The notes: generated by a model not told the origin, from the sequence alone. A stretch of 64,000 bases of DNA from JABCPE02 sp963520725 (GCA_963520725.1 CAUQSG010000002.1:36593-100592); one strand, 5' to 3'. Shown: positions 9,075 through 17,467, numbered from the stretch's first letter. Program-made: numbers and translations.

Positions 9075-10079
9075 ATGGAGTTCGACAACCTTCACCAGAT
9101 TCTCCGCTCGCTCTACGAGCAGATGATGCCGCTGTGCGCCGACATGGCGGGCGTGGCGAAAGGCATCGCCGGGCTGGGCGCGCTCTTCTATGTCGCCTAC
9201 CGGGTATGGCAGTCGTTGGCGAGAGCCGAACCGATAGACGTCTTCCCGATGCTCCGTCCCTTTGCCGTCGGTCTGTGCATCATGTTCTTCCCTACGGTGG
9301 TGCTTGGCACGATAAACAGCGTCCTCTCGCCCGTCGTGCAGGGTACGGCGAAACTGCTCGAAACGCAGACTTTGGACATGAACAAGTACCGGGAGCAGAA
9401 GGACAGGCTGGAATACGAGGCGATGGTGCGCAACCCCGAAACCGCCTACCTCGTGTCCAACGAGGAGTTTGACAAGCAACTGGAGGAATTGGGCTGGTCG
9501 CCCTCCGACATGGTGACGATGGCGGGGATGTATATCGACCGGGGGATGTACAAGATGAAGAAGGGCATCCGCGACTTCTTCCGCGAGATACTGGAACTGA
9601 TGTTCCAAGCCGCCGCCCTCGTGATAGACACCATCCGCACCTTCTTCCTCGTGGTGCTGGCGATACTCGGTCCGATAGCCTTCGCCATATCGGTGTGGGA
9701 CGGCTTCCAAAGCACGCTCACGCAGTGGATATGCCGCTACATTCAGGTCTATCTGTGGCTGCCCGTGTCGGACATATTCAGCACCATACTCGCCAAGATT
9801 CAGGTGTTGATGCTCCAGAGCGACATCGAGCGCATGCAGACCGACCCCAACTTCTCGCTGGATTCCAGCGACGGGGTGTATATCGTGTTCATGATAATCG
9901 GCATCATCGGCTACTTCACCATTCCGACGGTGGCGGGCTGGATCATCCAAGCCGGGGGCATGGGCGGCTACGGGCGCAACGTGAACCAGATGGCGGGACG
10001 CGCCGGAGGCATGGCGGGAAGCGTGGCGGGTGCTACCGCAGGCAACATGGTCGGACGTGCCGGGAAACTGCTGAAATAA
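9075..10079 (+). CDS. traJ: TraJ, VirB6-like polytopic membrane protein
   Basis: 334 residues with several membrane segments: GIAGLGALFYVAYRVW, FAVGLCIMFFPTVVLGTI, VIDTIRTFFLVVLAILGPIAFAI and YIVFMIIGIIGYFTIPTVAGWII. The C-terminus is glycine/alanine-rich (GGMGGYGRNVNQMAGRAGG), as in VirB6/TrbL channel proteins. In Bacteroides ICEs this is TraJ. It probably forms part of the inner-membrane channel between the VirB4 ATPase and the core complex. Confidence 0.88.
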   Translation: MEFDNLHQILRSLYEQMMPLCADMAGVAKGIAGLGALFYVAYRVWQSLARAEPIDVFPMLRPFAVGLCIMFFPTVVLGTINSVLSPVVQGTAKLLETQTLDMNKYREQKDRLEYEAMVRNPETAYLVSNEEFDKQLEELGWSPSDMVTMAGMYIDRGMYKMKKGIRDFFREILELMFQAAALVIDTIRTFFLVVLAILGPIAFAISVWDGFQSTLTQWICRYIQVYLWLPVSDIFSTILAKIQVLMLQSDIERMQTDPNFSLDSSDGVYIVFMIIGIIGYFTIPTVAGWIIQAGGMGGYGRNVNQMAGRAGGMAGSVAGATAGNMVGRAGKLLK

Positions 10080-10110
10080 TCAATGTGGAATTATAAACGG
10101 AAAAAGTAAA

Positions 10111-10734
10111 ATGGAATTCAAGTCACTCAAAAACATCGAATCATCGTTCAGGCAGATACGCCTGTTCGGTATCGTCTTCCTCTCGCTGTGCGCAGTGATA
10201 ACGGTATGGAGCGTGTGGAGTTCCTACCGCTTCGCGGAGCGGCAGCGGGAAAAGATCTATGTGCTGGACAACGGCAAGTCGCTGATGCTGGCACTCTCGC
10301 AGGACCTCTCGCAGAACCGTCCGGCGGAAGCGAGGGAGCATGTGCGCCGCTTCCACGAGCTGTTCTTCACGCTCTCGCCCGAAAAGAGCGCGATAGAACA
10401 CAACGTGAAGCGTGCGTTGCTGCTGGCAGACAAGAGCGTGTACAACTACTATTCGGACTTCGCCGAGAAGGGGTACTACAACCGCATCATCGCCGGTAAC
10501 ATCAACCAAGTGCTGAAGGTGGACAGCGTGGTGTGCGACTTCAACGGCTATCCCTACCGCACCGTGACCTACGCCACGCAGAAAATCATCCGGCAGAGCA
10601 ACGTCACAGAGCGCAGCCTCGTGACCACGTGCCGCCTCTTGAACTCGTCCCGTTCGGACGACAACCCCAACGGGTTCACCATCGAGGGATTCACCATCAT
10701 CGAGAACAAAGATTTACAAACCATCAAAAGGTAA
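10111..10734 (+). CDS. traK: TraK, VirB8-like transfer protein
   Basis: 207 residues. A short cytoplasmic N-terminus is followed by one membrane span (LFGIVFLSLCAVITVWSVW, about residues 18-36) and a periplasmic domain of about 165 residues. Topology and place between traJ and traL fit the VirB8-like TraK of Bacteroides elements, which bridges the inner-membrane complex. No catalytic motif is expected or seen. The next gene starts six bases after the stop. Confidence 0.87.
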   Translation: MEFKSLKNIESSFRQIRLFGIVFLSLCAVITVWSVWSSYRFAERQREKIYVLDNGKSLMLALSQDLSQNRPAEAREHVRRFHELFFTLSPEKSAIEHNVKRALLLADKSVYNYYSDFAEKGYYNRIIAGNINQVLKVDSVVCDFNGYPYRTVTYATQKIIRQSNVTERSLVTTCRLLNSSRSDDNPNGFTIEGFTIIENKDLQTIKR

Positions 10735-10740
10735 ACGGAC

Positions 10741-11049
10741 ATGAAGAAAATCAAGAAATCACTGTGGAGTGCGTACTGGAAACTCCACGACAAAAAGAAA
10801 ATGCTGGTGGAACGGCTCAAAGGGTATCTGGACGGCTTGCCGCCGAAGACACGCAGGCGCATCGTGCTGGCGATGCTCATCGCATTCGCCGCACTTGCCC
10901 TCTACACCTTCGGTAAAGCCGTCTATGACATCGGCAGGAATGACGGCAGCCGGATGGAGATAGACCATGCCGGACAGGTGGAACTGTCCGTGAAGCCGGA
11001 TAACAATCACAATGTAATACCTTATTTATATGGAACAGACGAAGAATGA
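10741..11049 (+). CDS. traL: TraL, DUF3989 inner-membrane protein
   Basis: 102 residues. The N-terminus is strongly basic (MKKIKKSLWSAYWKLHDKKK), followed by one membrane span (RIVLAMLIAFAALALYTFGKAV) and a short periplasmic tail with GRNDGSRMEIDHAGQVELSVKP. This matches DUF3989, the TraL family. It overlaps the start of traM by 20 bases, suggesting coupled translation of the two partners. Confidence 0.85.
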   Translation: MKKIKKSLWSAYWKLHDKKKMLVERLKGYLDGLPPKTRRRIVLAMLIAFAALALYTFGKAVYDIGRNDGSRMEIDHAGQVELSVKPDNNHNVIPYLYGTDEE

Positions 11050-12379
11050 ACCCAAGAACGAAAACAAGGCGGCTCCCGGCAACGACAAGCCGAAAAAGGA
11101 GCGCAAGCCGCTGACCGAAGCCCAACGGCTGAAACGCCAGAAAATGATAGTGCTTCCCGCTATGGTGCTGGTATTCATCGGGGCTATGTGGCTGATATTC
11201 GCCCCGTCCTCCGGCAAGGAGCAGGAGCCGGGAACAAGCGGCTACAACATCGAGATGCCCGATGCGGACAAGGAGAACCGCCGGATTATCGGTGACAAGG
11301 CGAAAGCCTACGAGCAGGGGGCAATGGAGGAACGGCAGGAGAACCGCAGCCGCGCCATGCAGCAGTTGGGCGACCTGTTCGACCGCGAAACGGTGGAAGC
11401 GGATGGGGACAGCGACTTCGACCTTGCCAATCCCGGCGGAACGGAAGAGGCGGTGAAGCCAGCACCGAAGACCATCCAGTCCTCGGCAGCCGCCTACCGT
11501 GACCTCAATGCCACGCTCGGCAACTTCTACGAGCAGCCGAAGAACGACAATGCGGAGATGGACGAGCTGCTGGAACGCATCGCCACCCTCGAATCCGAAC
11601 TGGAAAGCGGAAAAGAGAGAAGCTCCACGATGGACGAGCAGGTGGCACTCATGGAAAAATCCTACGAACTGGCGGCGAAGTACATGGGCGGTCAGAACGG
11701 CACGCAGGCGGCAGCGGGACAGACCGCAGAGCCGTCCCCCGTGCAGAAAACCGGAAAGAACACGGCAAAACCCGTCAGGCAAGTGACGCATCAGGTGGTG
11801 TCCTCGCTCGGACAGCCCATGAGCAATGCCGAATTTGTCGCTTCCTTCTCGCAGGAACGCAACCGCAGTTTCAACACGGCGGTGGGCGTTACAACCGTAC
11901 CGGACAGGAACACCATACCGGCATGCGTCTATGGGGCGCAGAGCGTGACGGACGGGCAGGCGGTCAGGTTGCGGCTGTTGGAGCCGATGGCGGTAGCAGA
12001 CCGGATCATCCCCCGTAATGCGGTGGTGGTCGGCGCAGCCAAGATTCAGGGTGAACGGCTCGGCATCGAAATCACCTCGCTGGAACACGACGGTACGGTT
12101 ATCCCGGTGGAGTTGGAGGTCTATGACACGGACGGGCAGCCCGGCATATTCATCCCCAACTCGATGGAGATGAACGCCGTCAGGGAGGTTGCCGCCAACA
12201 TGGGCGGTTCGCTCGGCAGTAGCATCAACATCTCCACCAATGCCGGGGCGCAGCTCGCCTCCGACTTGGGCAAGGGGCTGATACAAGGCACGAGCCAGTA
12301 CATTGCCAAGAAGATGCGCACCGTCAAAGTGCATCTGAAAGCCGGGTACAGGGTCATGCTCTATCAGGAGAAGAACTGA
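11030..12379 (+). CDS. traM: TraM, VirB10-like conjugative transposon protein
   Basis: 449 residues: a charged, Lys-rich cytoplasmic N-terminus, one membrane span (MIVLPAMVLVFIGAMWLIFAP, about residues 39-59), a long flexible periplasmic region with a Glu-rich helix, and a conserved C-terminal TraM domain (about 275-449). The C-terminal part follows the beta-rich plan of VirB10, including an LLEPMAVADRIIPRNAVVVG stretch. It probably spans the envelope in the core complex together with TraN. Confidence 0.88.
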   Translation: MEQTKNEPKNENKAAPGNDKPKKERKPLTEAQRLKRQKMIVLPAMVLVFIGAMWLIFAPSSGKEQEPGTSGYNIEMPDADKENRRIIGDKAKAYEQGAMEERQENRSRAMQQLGDLFDRETVEADGDSDFDLANPGGTEEAVKPAPKTIQSSAAAYRDLNATLGNFYEQPKNDNAEMDELLERIATLESELESGKERSSTMDEQVALMEKSYELAAKYMGGQNGTQAAAGQTAEPSPVQKTGKNTAKPVRQVTHQVVSSLGQPMSNAEFVASFSQERNRSFNTAVGVTTVPDRNTIPACVYGAQSVTDGQAVRLRLLEPMAVADRIIPRNAVVVGAAKIQGERLGIEITSLEHDGTVIPVELEVYDTDGQPGIFIPNSMEMNAVREVAANMGGSLGSSINISTNAGAQLASDLGKGLIQGTSQYIAKKMRTVKVHLKAGYRVMLYQEKN

Positions 12380-12434
12380 TGTATAATCATAAGAAATCCA
12401 ATCAATAACAACAACCCACTAAATTCAAAGTAAA

Positions 12435-13421
12435 ATGAGAAAAGTAATCATGATGTTTGCCCTCGCTATGGGCATCGCAACTGCCAACGCGCAGGAAAAC
12501 GTAACCGTTGAAACGACCAACGGAAGTGAAGAACTGACCTTGACAAAAGAGGTCTATCCGCAGAAGGAGGCGGACGGCGACCTGTATCACGGTCTGACGA
12601 GAAAGCTGGGCTTTGACCGCATGGTTCCCCCGCACGGCTTGGAAGTGACCTACGACAAGACCGTGCATGTCATCTTCCCGGCGGAGGTGCGCTATGTCGA
12701 TTTAGGCTCGCCCGACCTGATTGCGGGCAAAGCCGACGGAGCGGAGAACGTCATCCGTGTGAAGGCTACCGTGAGGAATTTCCCGAACGAAACCAACATG
12801 TCCGTCATCACGGAGGACGGGAGTTTCTACACCTTCAACGTGAAATACGCCGCCGAACCGCTGCTGCTCAACGTGGAGATGTGCGACTTCATCCATGACG
12901 GCGAGGCGGTGAACCGTCCGAACAACGCGCAGGAAATCTACCTGAAAGAATTAGGCAGCGAAAGTCCGATGCTGGTGCGCCTTATCATGAAGTCCATCCA
13001 CAAGCAGAACAAACGTGAGGTGAAGCATATCGGCTGCAAGCGTTTCGGCATCCAGTACCTTCTGAAAGGCATCTACACGCACAACGGGCTTCTGTATTTC
13101 CACACGGAAATCAAGAACCAGAGCAACGTGCCTTTCGATGTGGACTACATCACATGGAAAATCGTGGACAAGAAGGTGGCGAAGCGTACCGCCGTGCAGG
13201 AGCGTATCATCCTGCCGCTCCGCGCGCAGAACTACGCCACGCTCGTGCCGGGCAAAAAAAGCGAACGCACGGTCTTCACGATGGCGAAGTTCACCATACC
13301 CGACGGCAAGTGCCTCGTGGTGGAGCTGAACGAGAAGAACGGCGGCCGTCACCAGTCCTTCGTGATCGAGAACGAGGACTTGGTGCGCGCCAATACCATC
13401 AACGAACTTCAAGTGCGCTGA
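12435..13421 (+). CDS. traN: TraN, DUF4138 core-complex protein
   Basis: 328 residues with a signal peptide ending near ANAQ (residue 20). The mature protein is beta-rich and contains the DUF4138 core, with HVIFPAEVRYVDLGSPDL near the N-terminus and LHFHTEIKNQSNVPFDVDY-like beta strands near residue 220. A VirB9-like role beside TraM is inferred. The 55-base gap before it carries a sequence word shared with the traE leader. The start ATG at 12435 comes right after that word. Confidence 0.87.
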   Translation: MRKVIMMFALAMGIATANAQENVTVETTNGSEELTLTKEVYPQKEADGDLYHGLTRKLGFDRMVPPHGLEVTYDKTVHVIFPAEVRYVDLGSPDLIAGKADGAENVIRVKATVRNFPNETNMSVITEDGSFYTFNVKYAAEPLLLNVEMCDFIHDGEAVNRPNNAQEIYLKELGSESPMLVRLIMKSIHKQNKREVKHIGCKRFGIQYLLKGIYTHNGLLYFHTEIKNQSNVPFDVDYITWKIVDKKVAKRTAVQERIILPLRAQNYATLVPGKKSERTVFTMAKFTIPDGKCLVVELNEKNGGRHQSFVIENEDLVRANTINELQVR

Positions 13422-13423
13422 CC

Positions 13424-13999
13424 ATGAGAAAGTACATCGCAATAATCATCGCGTCGCTTGCCCTGTTCACGGGGCAGGCGCACGCCCAGCGATGCCTGCC
13501 GAAGATGCAGGGCATCGAGGTCAGGGCGAATCTGGCGGACGGCTTCAAACCCGGCGGCAACGACGGCGGGTACAGTTTCGGGGCGGCTCTCTCCACCTAC
13601 ACGAAGAAGGGGAACAAATGGGTGTTCGGAGGTGAGTATCTCCTGAAAAACAACCCGTACAAGGACACCGCCATACCTGTGGCGCAGTTCACGGCGGAAG
13701 GCGGCTACTATTTCAAGATACTTTCCGATGCCCGTAAAATCGTGTTCGTCTATGCGGGGGCTTCGGCTCTCGCCGGGTATGAATCGGTGAATTGGGGCGA
13801 AAAAGTGCTGCATGACGGTTCGACACTGCACGACCGGGACGCCTTCATCTACGGCGGTGCGCTGACGCTCGATGTAGAGTTTTACGTGGCTGACCGTATC
13901 GCCCTGCTCGCCAACCTCCGGGAGCGTTGCCTGTGGGGTGGCGACACGAAGAAGTTCCATACCCAATTCGGGGTGGGCATCAAGTTCGTCATCAACTGA
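13424..13999 (+). CDS. traO: TraO, outer-membrane-type transfer protein
   Basis: 191 residues from the ATG at 13424, two bases after the traN stop. A signal peptide is clear (ASLALFTGQAHAQ). The mature protein is rich in aromatic beta strands (VRANLADGF, YSFGAALSTY, WVFGGEYLLKN, AEGGYYFKIL, GVGIKFVIN) and ends in a hydrophobic residue pattern, as in small outer-membrane barrels. This matches conjugal transfer protein TraO. The frame is open upstream inside traN, but only this start gives a signal peptide. Confidence 0.87.
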   Translation: MRKYIAIIIASLALFTGQAHAQRCLPKMQGIEVRANLADGFKPGGNDGGYSFGAALSTYTKKGNKWVFGGEYLLKNNPYKDTAIPVAQFTAEGGYYFKILSDARKIVFVYAGASALAGYESVNWGEKVLHDGSTLHDRDAFIYGGALTLDVEFYVADRIALLANLRERCLWGGDTKKFHTQFGVGIKFVIN

Positions 14000-14007
14000 C
14001 ACGCGGC

Positions 14008-14880
14008 ATGGAACGGACGGATATAGACACCATGAGGCAAATATCCCTCGCGGACTTTCTCGCGCGGTTGGGGCATGAGCCTGTCCGAAGGAGCGGAAAC
14101 GAACTTTGGTATCGTGCGCCGTACCGCAGTGAGCGCACGCCCTCTTTCCGTGTGAACGTGGCGAAACGGCTCTGGTACGACTTCGGTTTGGGCAAGGGCG
14201 GTGACATCTTCACGCTTGCCGGGGAGTTTGCCCGAAGCGGTGACTTCATGGCGCAGGCAAGATTCATAGCGGAAACCGCCCGTATGCCGTTTGTCGCATC
14301 GGAAAAGCCGTTGTTGTACCTGCCGGAACCGTCCGAACCTGCCTTTGAGGGGGTGGAAGCCGTCCCACTGCTCCGCTCACCATTAACAGAGTATCTGGCG
14401 GAACGGGGCATCCCTTATGCCGTTGCATCCCGTCACTGCTGCCGCTTGAACTACGGCGTGCGTGGAAAACGGTATTTCGCAATCGGTTTCCAGAACGTGG
14501 TTGGCGGCTATGAAATCCGGAGCCGTGATTTCAAGGGTTGCGTGCCGCCGAAGGATGTGTCGCTGGTCAAAATGGAAAGTTCTCCGACTGGCGTGTGCAG
14601 TTTATTTGAAGGATTTATGGACTTCCTTTCCGCTGCCACGCTTGGATTGGAAACAGGCGACAGCCTTGTGCTGAACTCCGTCGCCAACGTGGGTAAGGCG
14701 GTAAAACACTTAGACGGGTACAGGCGCATCGACTGCTTCCTCGACCGTGACGAAGCCGGGCGGAGGACGCTGGAAGCCCTCAAAGGACACTACGGCGGAC
14801 GTGTCTGTAACTGTTCCGCACTCTATGACGGTTGCAAGGACTTGAACGAGTATCTGCAACTGACAGCAAAAAAGAAATGA
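14008..14880 (+). CDS. traP: TraP, Toprim-containing primase-like protein
   Basis: 290 residues. The N-terminal part follows the DnaG zinc-binding domain plan (YRAPYRSERTPSFRVN then WYDFGLGKGGD), but the usual Cys and His zinc ligands are absent. The C-terminal half is a Toprim domain with the glutamate motif LFEGFMDFL near residue 200 and the DxD motif FLDRDEAGR near residue 245. The likely job is priming second-strand synthesis of the transferred DNA. The ATG at 14008 was chosen because it lies after the traO stop. Confidence 0.82.
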   Translation: MERTDIDTMRQISLADFLARLGHEPVRRSGNELWYRAPYRSERTPSFRVNVAKRLWYDFGLGKGGDIFTLAGEFARSGDFMAQARFIAETARMPFVASEKPLLYLPEPSEPAFEGVEAVPLLRSPLTEYLAERGIPYAVASRHCCRLNYGVRGKRYFAIGFQNVVGGYEIRSRDFKGCVPPKDVSLVKMESSPTGVCSLFEGFMDFLSAATLGLETGDSLVLNSVANVGKAVKHLDGYRRIDCFLDRDEAGRRTLEALKGHYGGRVCNCSALYDGCKDLNEYLQLTAKKK

Positions 14881-14905
14881 ACAATAACTTAAAAATCAAA
14901 GGACA

Positions 14906-15409
14906 ATGAACATACTGAACAACAAGAACAAGAGAATATCCATCTTCAAGGCGTTGGCACTCTGCCTGTTCGCCGCCGTGTCGCTCACGCTCGCATCGTG
15001 TGACGATGACATGGACATCCAGCAATCCTATCCGTTCACGGTGGAAACGATGCCCGTACCGAACAAGGTCACAAAGGGGCAGACGGTGGAAATCCGCTGT
15101 GAACTGAAAAGGACGGGCGATTACGCCAACACGCTCTACACCATCCGGTATTTCCAGTTCGAAGGGGAAGGCACGCTGAAAATGGCGGGCGGCATTACTT
15201 TTCTGCCCAATGACCGCTACCTGCTCGAAAACGAGAAGTTCCGGCTGTACTATACGGCTGAGGGCGACGAGGCGCACAACTTCATCGTGGTGGTGGAGGA
15301 CAATTTCAAAAATTCCTACGAATTGGAATTTGACTTCAACAACCGGAACGTGAAGGACGACATTCAGACCGTCATCCCCATAGGCAATTACAAACCTCTG
15401 CCAAGATGA
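14906..15409 (+). CDS. traQ: TraQ, DUF3872 lipoprotein
   Basis: 167 residues with an extended N-terminus, a hydrophobic segment (ALALCLFAAVSLTLASC) and a lipobox ending in Cys at about residue 32. The mature domain (DMDIQQSYPFTVETMPVPNKV) is beta-rich, immunoglobulin-like in length, and is the DUF3872 family (TraQ). It is likely a periplasm-facing lipoprotein of the transfer complex. Its stop overlaps the start of the lysozyme gene (ATGA at 15406). Confidence 0.87.
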   Translation: MNILNNKNKRISIFKALALCLFAAVSLTLASCDDDMDIQQSYPFTVETMPVPNKVTKGQTVEIRCELKRTGDYANTLYTIRYFQFEGEGTLKMAGGITFLPNDRYLLENEKFRLYYTAEGDEAHNFIVVVEDNFKNSYELEFDFNNRNVKDDIQTVIPIGNYKPLPR

Positions 15410-15933
15410 TGCGTGTATTCATGGCTATCCTCTGTTCGCTGCTGGCGGTCTGCTCCGTGTCCGCACGGGACAGCCGTCGGAAGGGGACGGACAGGCAGGC
15501 GGCAATCTACCGCCTGCCGCCTTTTGAGCGGGCGGTTCGCTGTACGAAGTATTTTGAAGGCTGGCACTCGGAGAAACACCACCCATACGTGGGCTGGGGT
15601 CATCAGGTGCAGCCGGGGGAAAGGTATTCGGCACGCACCATGACGAAGCGGCAGGCGGACGCACTCCTGCGGAAAGACTTGCGTAAGTTCTGCGCCATGT
15701 TCCGTAAGTTCGGGCGTGACAGTCTGCTCCTTGCCACGCTCGCCTACAATGTCGGTCCATACCGGCTTTTGGGGAGCGGGAAGATACCCAAAAGCACGCT
15801 GATCCGAAAATTGGAGGCGGGCGACAGGAACATTTACCGGGAATATATCGCTTTCTGCAACTACAAGGGGAAACGGCACGCCATGCTGCTCAAACGGAGA
15901 AAGGCGGAGTTTGCGCTGCTGTACATTCCGTAA
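15406..15933 (+). CDS. GH24-type lysozyme, conjugation wall hydrolase
   Basis: 175 residues with a signal peptide (ending near SVSA). The catalytic glutamate sits in RCTKYFEGWH near residue 51, followed by YVGWGHQVQPGERYSARTMT, the glycine-rich and Thr-containing active-site loop of T4-type lysozymes (GH24). The rest is helical, with NVGPYRLLGSGKIPKS. It should open the peptidoglycan locally for assembly of the secretion channel. It is the last gene of the plus-strand tra operon and overlaps traQ. Confidence 0.85.
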   Translation: MMRVFMAILCSLLAVCSVSARDSRRKGTDRQAAIYRLPPFERAVRCTKYFEGWHSEKHHPYVGWGHQVQPGERYSARTMTKRQADALLRKDLRKFCAMFRKFGRDSLLLATLAYNVGPYRLLGSGKIPKSTLIRKLEAGDRNIYREYIAFCNYKGKRHAMLLKRRKAEFALLYIP

Positions 15934-15954
15934 CATGGCAAATGCCTGACAAAT

Positions 15955-15990
15955 GAAACTCCGATGAAGCCGCAACTTCATCGGAGTTTC
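15955..15990. terminator. Bidirectional terminator between tra operon and accessory genes
   Basis: A perfect 14-bp stem (15955-15968 with 15977-15990; arms start GAAACTCCG and end CGGAGTTTC) encloses the 8-base loop GCCGCAAC. It lies 22 bases after the lysozyme stop and just before the end of the minus-strand genes. A CGCTTTT tract follows on the plus strand and an ATTTGTC tract on the other, so it can stop both converging transcripts. Confidence 0.8.
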
Positions 15991-15996
15991 CGCTTT

Positions 15997-16218
15997 TCAT
16001 ACATTCGGGATTTTTCCTTTGCCGATTACTTCACCGTCCCTGCAATGCTCTATGATGCCGGGCGAAAATCCCATCTCCCCGATTGCGATATGCCGGATAT
16101 ACTCCACATATTCCTGACCTTGAAAAATCCTGCCCGTGAGGTTTTTGAAAATCATCCTTATGCTTGTTCCGTCATCGCTGTGCAGGATGATTTTTCCGTT
16201 CTGTCTGATTTCTTCCAT
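15997..16218 (-). CDS. Small ICE hypothetical protein, 73 aa
   Basis: Not recognised. It reads MEEIRQNGKIILHSDDGTS and onward, with the beta-type pattern IRMIFKNLTG and a helical middle; there is no signal or membrane segment. It is the last gene of the minus-strand accessory cluster and ends beside the shared terminator. Composition and codon use match the neighbouring ICE genes, so it is probably real. Confidence 0.6.
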   Translation of the reverse strand: MEEIRQNGKIILHSDDGTSIRMIFKNLTGRIFQGQEYVEYIRHIAIGEMGFSPGIIEHCRDGEVIGKGKIPNV

Positions 16219-16261
16219 GATTGAAACTTGTTTTTGTGAATACTATCGTAGATTGGGACAG

Positions 16262-16335
16262 CGGTTTCTTTGCTACTTTCTTTGTCCGCCGTCATGCTCA
16301 CCGAAAGAAAGTAGGGCGGCTTTGTCCGCCGCCAC
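16262..16335. repeat. Two adjacent hairpins between accessory genes
   Basis: An 11-bp stem made of CTACTTTCTTT (16273-16283) and AAAGAAAGTAG (16304-16314) is followed at once by GGCGG-CTTTGT-CCGCC (from 16315). There is no gene here. It may act as an attenuator or RNA-stability element between the two small genes, or be a dispersed repeat of Bacteroidetes genomes. Neither can be decided from this window. Confidence 0.6.
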
Positions 16336-16644
16336 TCAAAAATGGGTGTAGAGTCCTGTTACCATCGTGAACATTTCTTCCAGCATATCGCAATATATGC
16401 CATCGTGTGTTTCGATGTCCTTCGTCTTGCACTCGAATGTCTTTTTGCTGAACGTCCTGCGGTAGAAACGCATATTGTAGAGGTCTAAGCCGGCATCGTA
16501 GATGATGTCAAGGCGGTTGGCACTCGTCTTGTTCCTCGCAAGGCTCATGCGCAGTCCGTTACCCATATCTATAAAGTCCTTGCTTCCCGTCATGGCGGCA
16601 AAGCGTCTGCCGCCTATCTGCTGTAAAATAGTCTTCGCTATCAT
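16336..16644 (-). CDS. ICE accessory hypothetical protein, 102 aa
   Basis: Not assigned to a named family. The sequence begins MIAKTILQQIGGRRFAAMTG and contains NGLRMSLARNKTSANRLDI and YNMRFYRR, a basic alpha/beta pattern without membrane segments. Small proteins of this kind accompany PcfJ/PcfK in Bacteroides conjugative elements. It lies in the same orientation as the flanking accessory genes. The role is unknown; a nucleic-acid-binding or anti-restriction function would be speculation. Confidence 0.65.
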   Translation of the reverse strand: MIAKTILQQIGGRRFAAMTGSKDFIDMGNGLRMSLARNKTSANRLDIIYDAGLDLYNMRFYRRTFSKKTFECKTKDIETHDGIYCDMLEEMFTMVTGLYTHF

Positions 16645-16689
16645 GCTTTTCTTGGTTGTAGGTTGGCGGTGCGGACACCGCCAACTTGT

Positions 16690-16935
16690 TTAACATTCTG
16701 TTATCTCGGCAATGGGTGTGTTTCGTTTCAACCATTCCATCAGGCACTCCATATTGTACTCGCTTGTGATGACTGCCGTATGGCTGTTGATGGCGGTAAA
16801 CCTGCTGCTCTCGTAGTCGTCTATCCACCCTTTTAGGGTATCAACTCCCCACGCTTCGGCATCGTCAAAGATGCCGTCCAATACTTTGATAGGCTCACTG
16901 AACTTCACTATCAGCGTTTGATAGGCTGCGTTCAT
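16690..16935 (-). CDS. ICE accessory hypothetical protein, 81 aa
   Basis: 81 residues from the ATG at 16935 (MNAAYQTLIVKFSEPI). An acidic, soluble protein with the segments LDGIFDDAEAWGVDTLKGWIDDYE and TAVITSEYNMECLMEWLKRN. The start codon overlaps the stop of the DUF3873 gene (ATGA), so the two are translated together. The frame is open 12 codons upstream, but that part lies inside the neighbour. Function unknown. Confidence 0.65.
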   Translation of the reverse strand: MNAAYQTLIVKFSEPIKVLDGIFDDAEAWGVDTLKGWIDDYESSRFTAINSHTAVITSEYNMECLMEWLKRNTPIAEITEC

Positions 16936-17165
16936 CGTCTGTCCTCCTTTCCTTCCTTTGCCGTGAGCCACTCATCCCGTGCTTCTCGGCACTCGTCCAA
17001 TGTGGGTTTGACACAAGAGAACAACTCTCCGTCTGTGGGGTGGCGGTAGTCGTACTGCACAAGTGTCCGCTTGCGTCTGCCGATACCTAATTGGAAACGC
17101 TCGTATTTCTCCGTACCTGCTTCCGTGCAGGTGCTTACTCCGTTGATGGTCATCCGTGTTGCCAT
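16932..17165 (-). CDS. DUF3873 family protein
   Basis: 77 residues with the family signature MTINGVSTCT, KYERFQLG and VQYDYRH.DGELFSCV, then a charged helix (LDECREARDEWL). DUF3873 proteins are a hallmark of Bacteroides conjugative transposons and travel with PcfJ/PcfK-type genes. A soluble cytoplasmic protein of unknown function. It overlaps the next gene by four bases. Confidence 0.8.
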   Translation of the reverse strand: MATRMTINGVSTCTEAGTEKYERFQLGIGRRKRTLVQYDYRHPTDGELFSCVKPTLDECREARDEWLTAKEGKEDRR

Positions 17166-17185
17166 AATCGTTGATTTTAGGGTGG

Positions 17186-17443
17186 TTAAAAATGTACTGA
17201 CAAAACTCTGTTCTTCATCACCATTTCGGGGTCGCTCGTGTAGCGTTGGTGCAGGTAGAAATGGTGGGAACCGAAGCCGTAAAGGAAAAACCTGTCAAGT
17301 CCGTGCTTCTCGGCAAAGTTCTTTACACTCCGTCTTAACTGCTCCTCACTCGTTGCAAGAGTGAGGAGGTTCACAAATTCAAGGAACATCGTGGGGATTT
17401 TATCGTCCCACAGACAAACCATGCTTTCAATTTTTACTTCCAT
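17186..17443 (-). CDS. ICE accessory hypothetical protein, 85 aa
   Basis: Not recognised. The middle carries FVNLLTLATSEEQLRRSVKNFAEKHG, an amphipathic helical pair, and the C-terminal third is aromatic and His-rich (FFLYGFGSHHFYLHQRYTSDP). There is no signal peptide. It sits in the accessory operon between the PcfJ-like and DUF3873 genes with short spacing, consistent with a real cotranscribed gene. Confidence 0.65.
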   Translation of the reverse strand: MEVKIESMVCLWDDKIPTMFLEFVNLLTLATSEEQLRRSVKNFAEKHGLDRFFLYGFGSHHFYLHQRYTSDPEMVMKNRVLSVHF

Positions 17444-17467
17444 ACTATTGGGTATTATAGGTTGATA

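Noticed and set aside
8373..9950. 525-codon minus-strand open frame
   Set aside because: His/Val-rich antisense shadow of traI and traJ, which have signal peptides and membrane segments on the plus strand.
10877..12334. 485-codon minus-strand open frame
   Set aside because: Antisense shadow of traL and traM; His- and Leu-rich sequence without domains.
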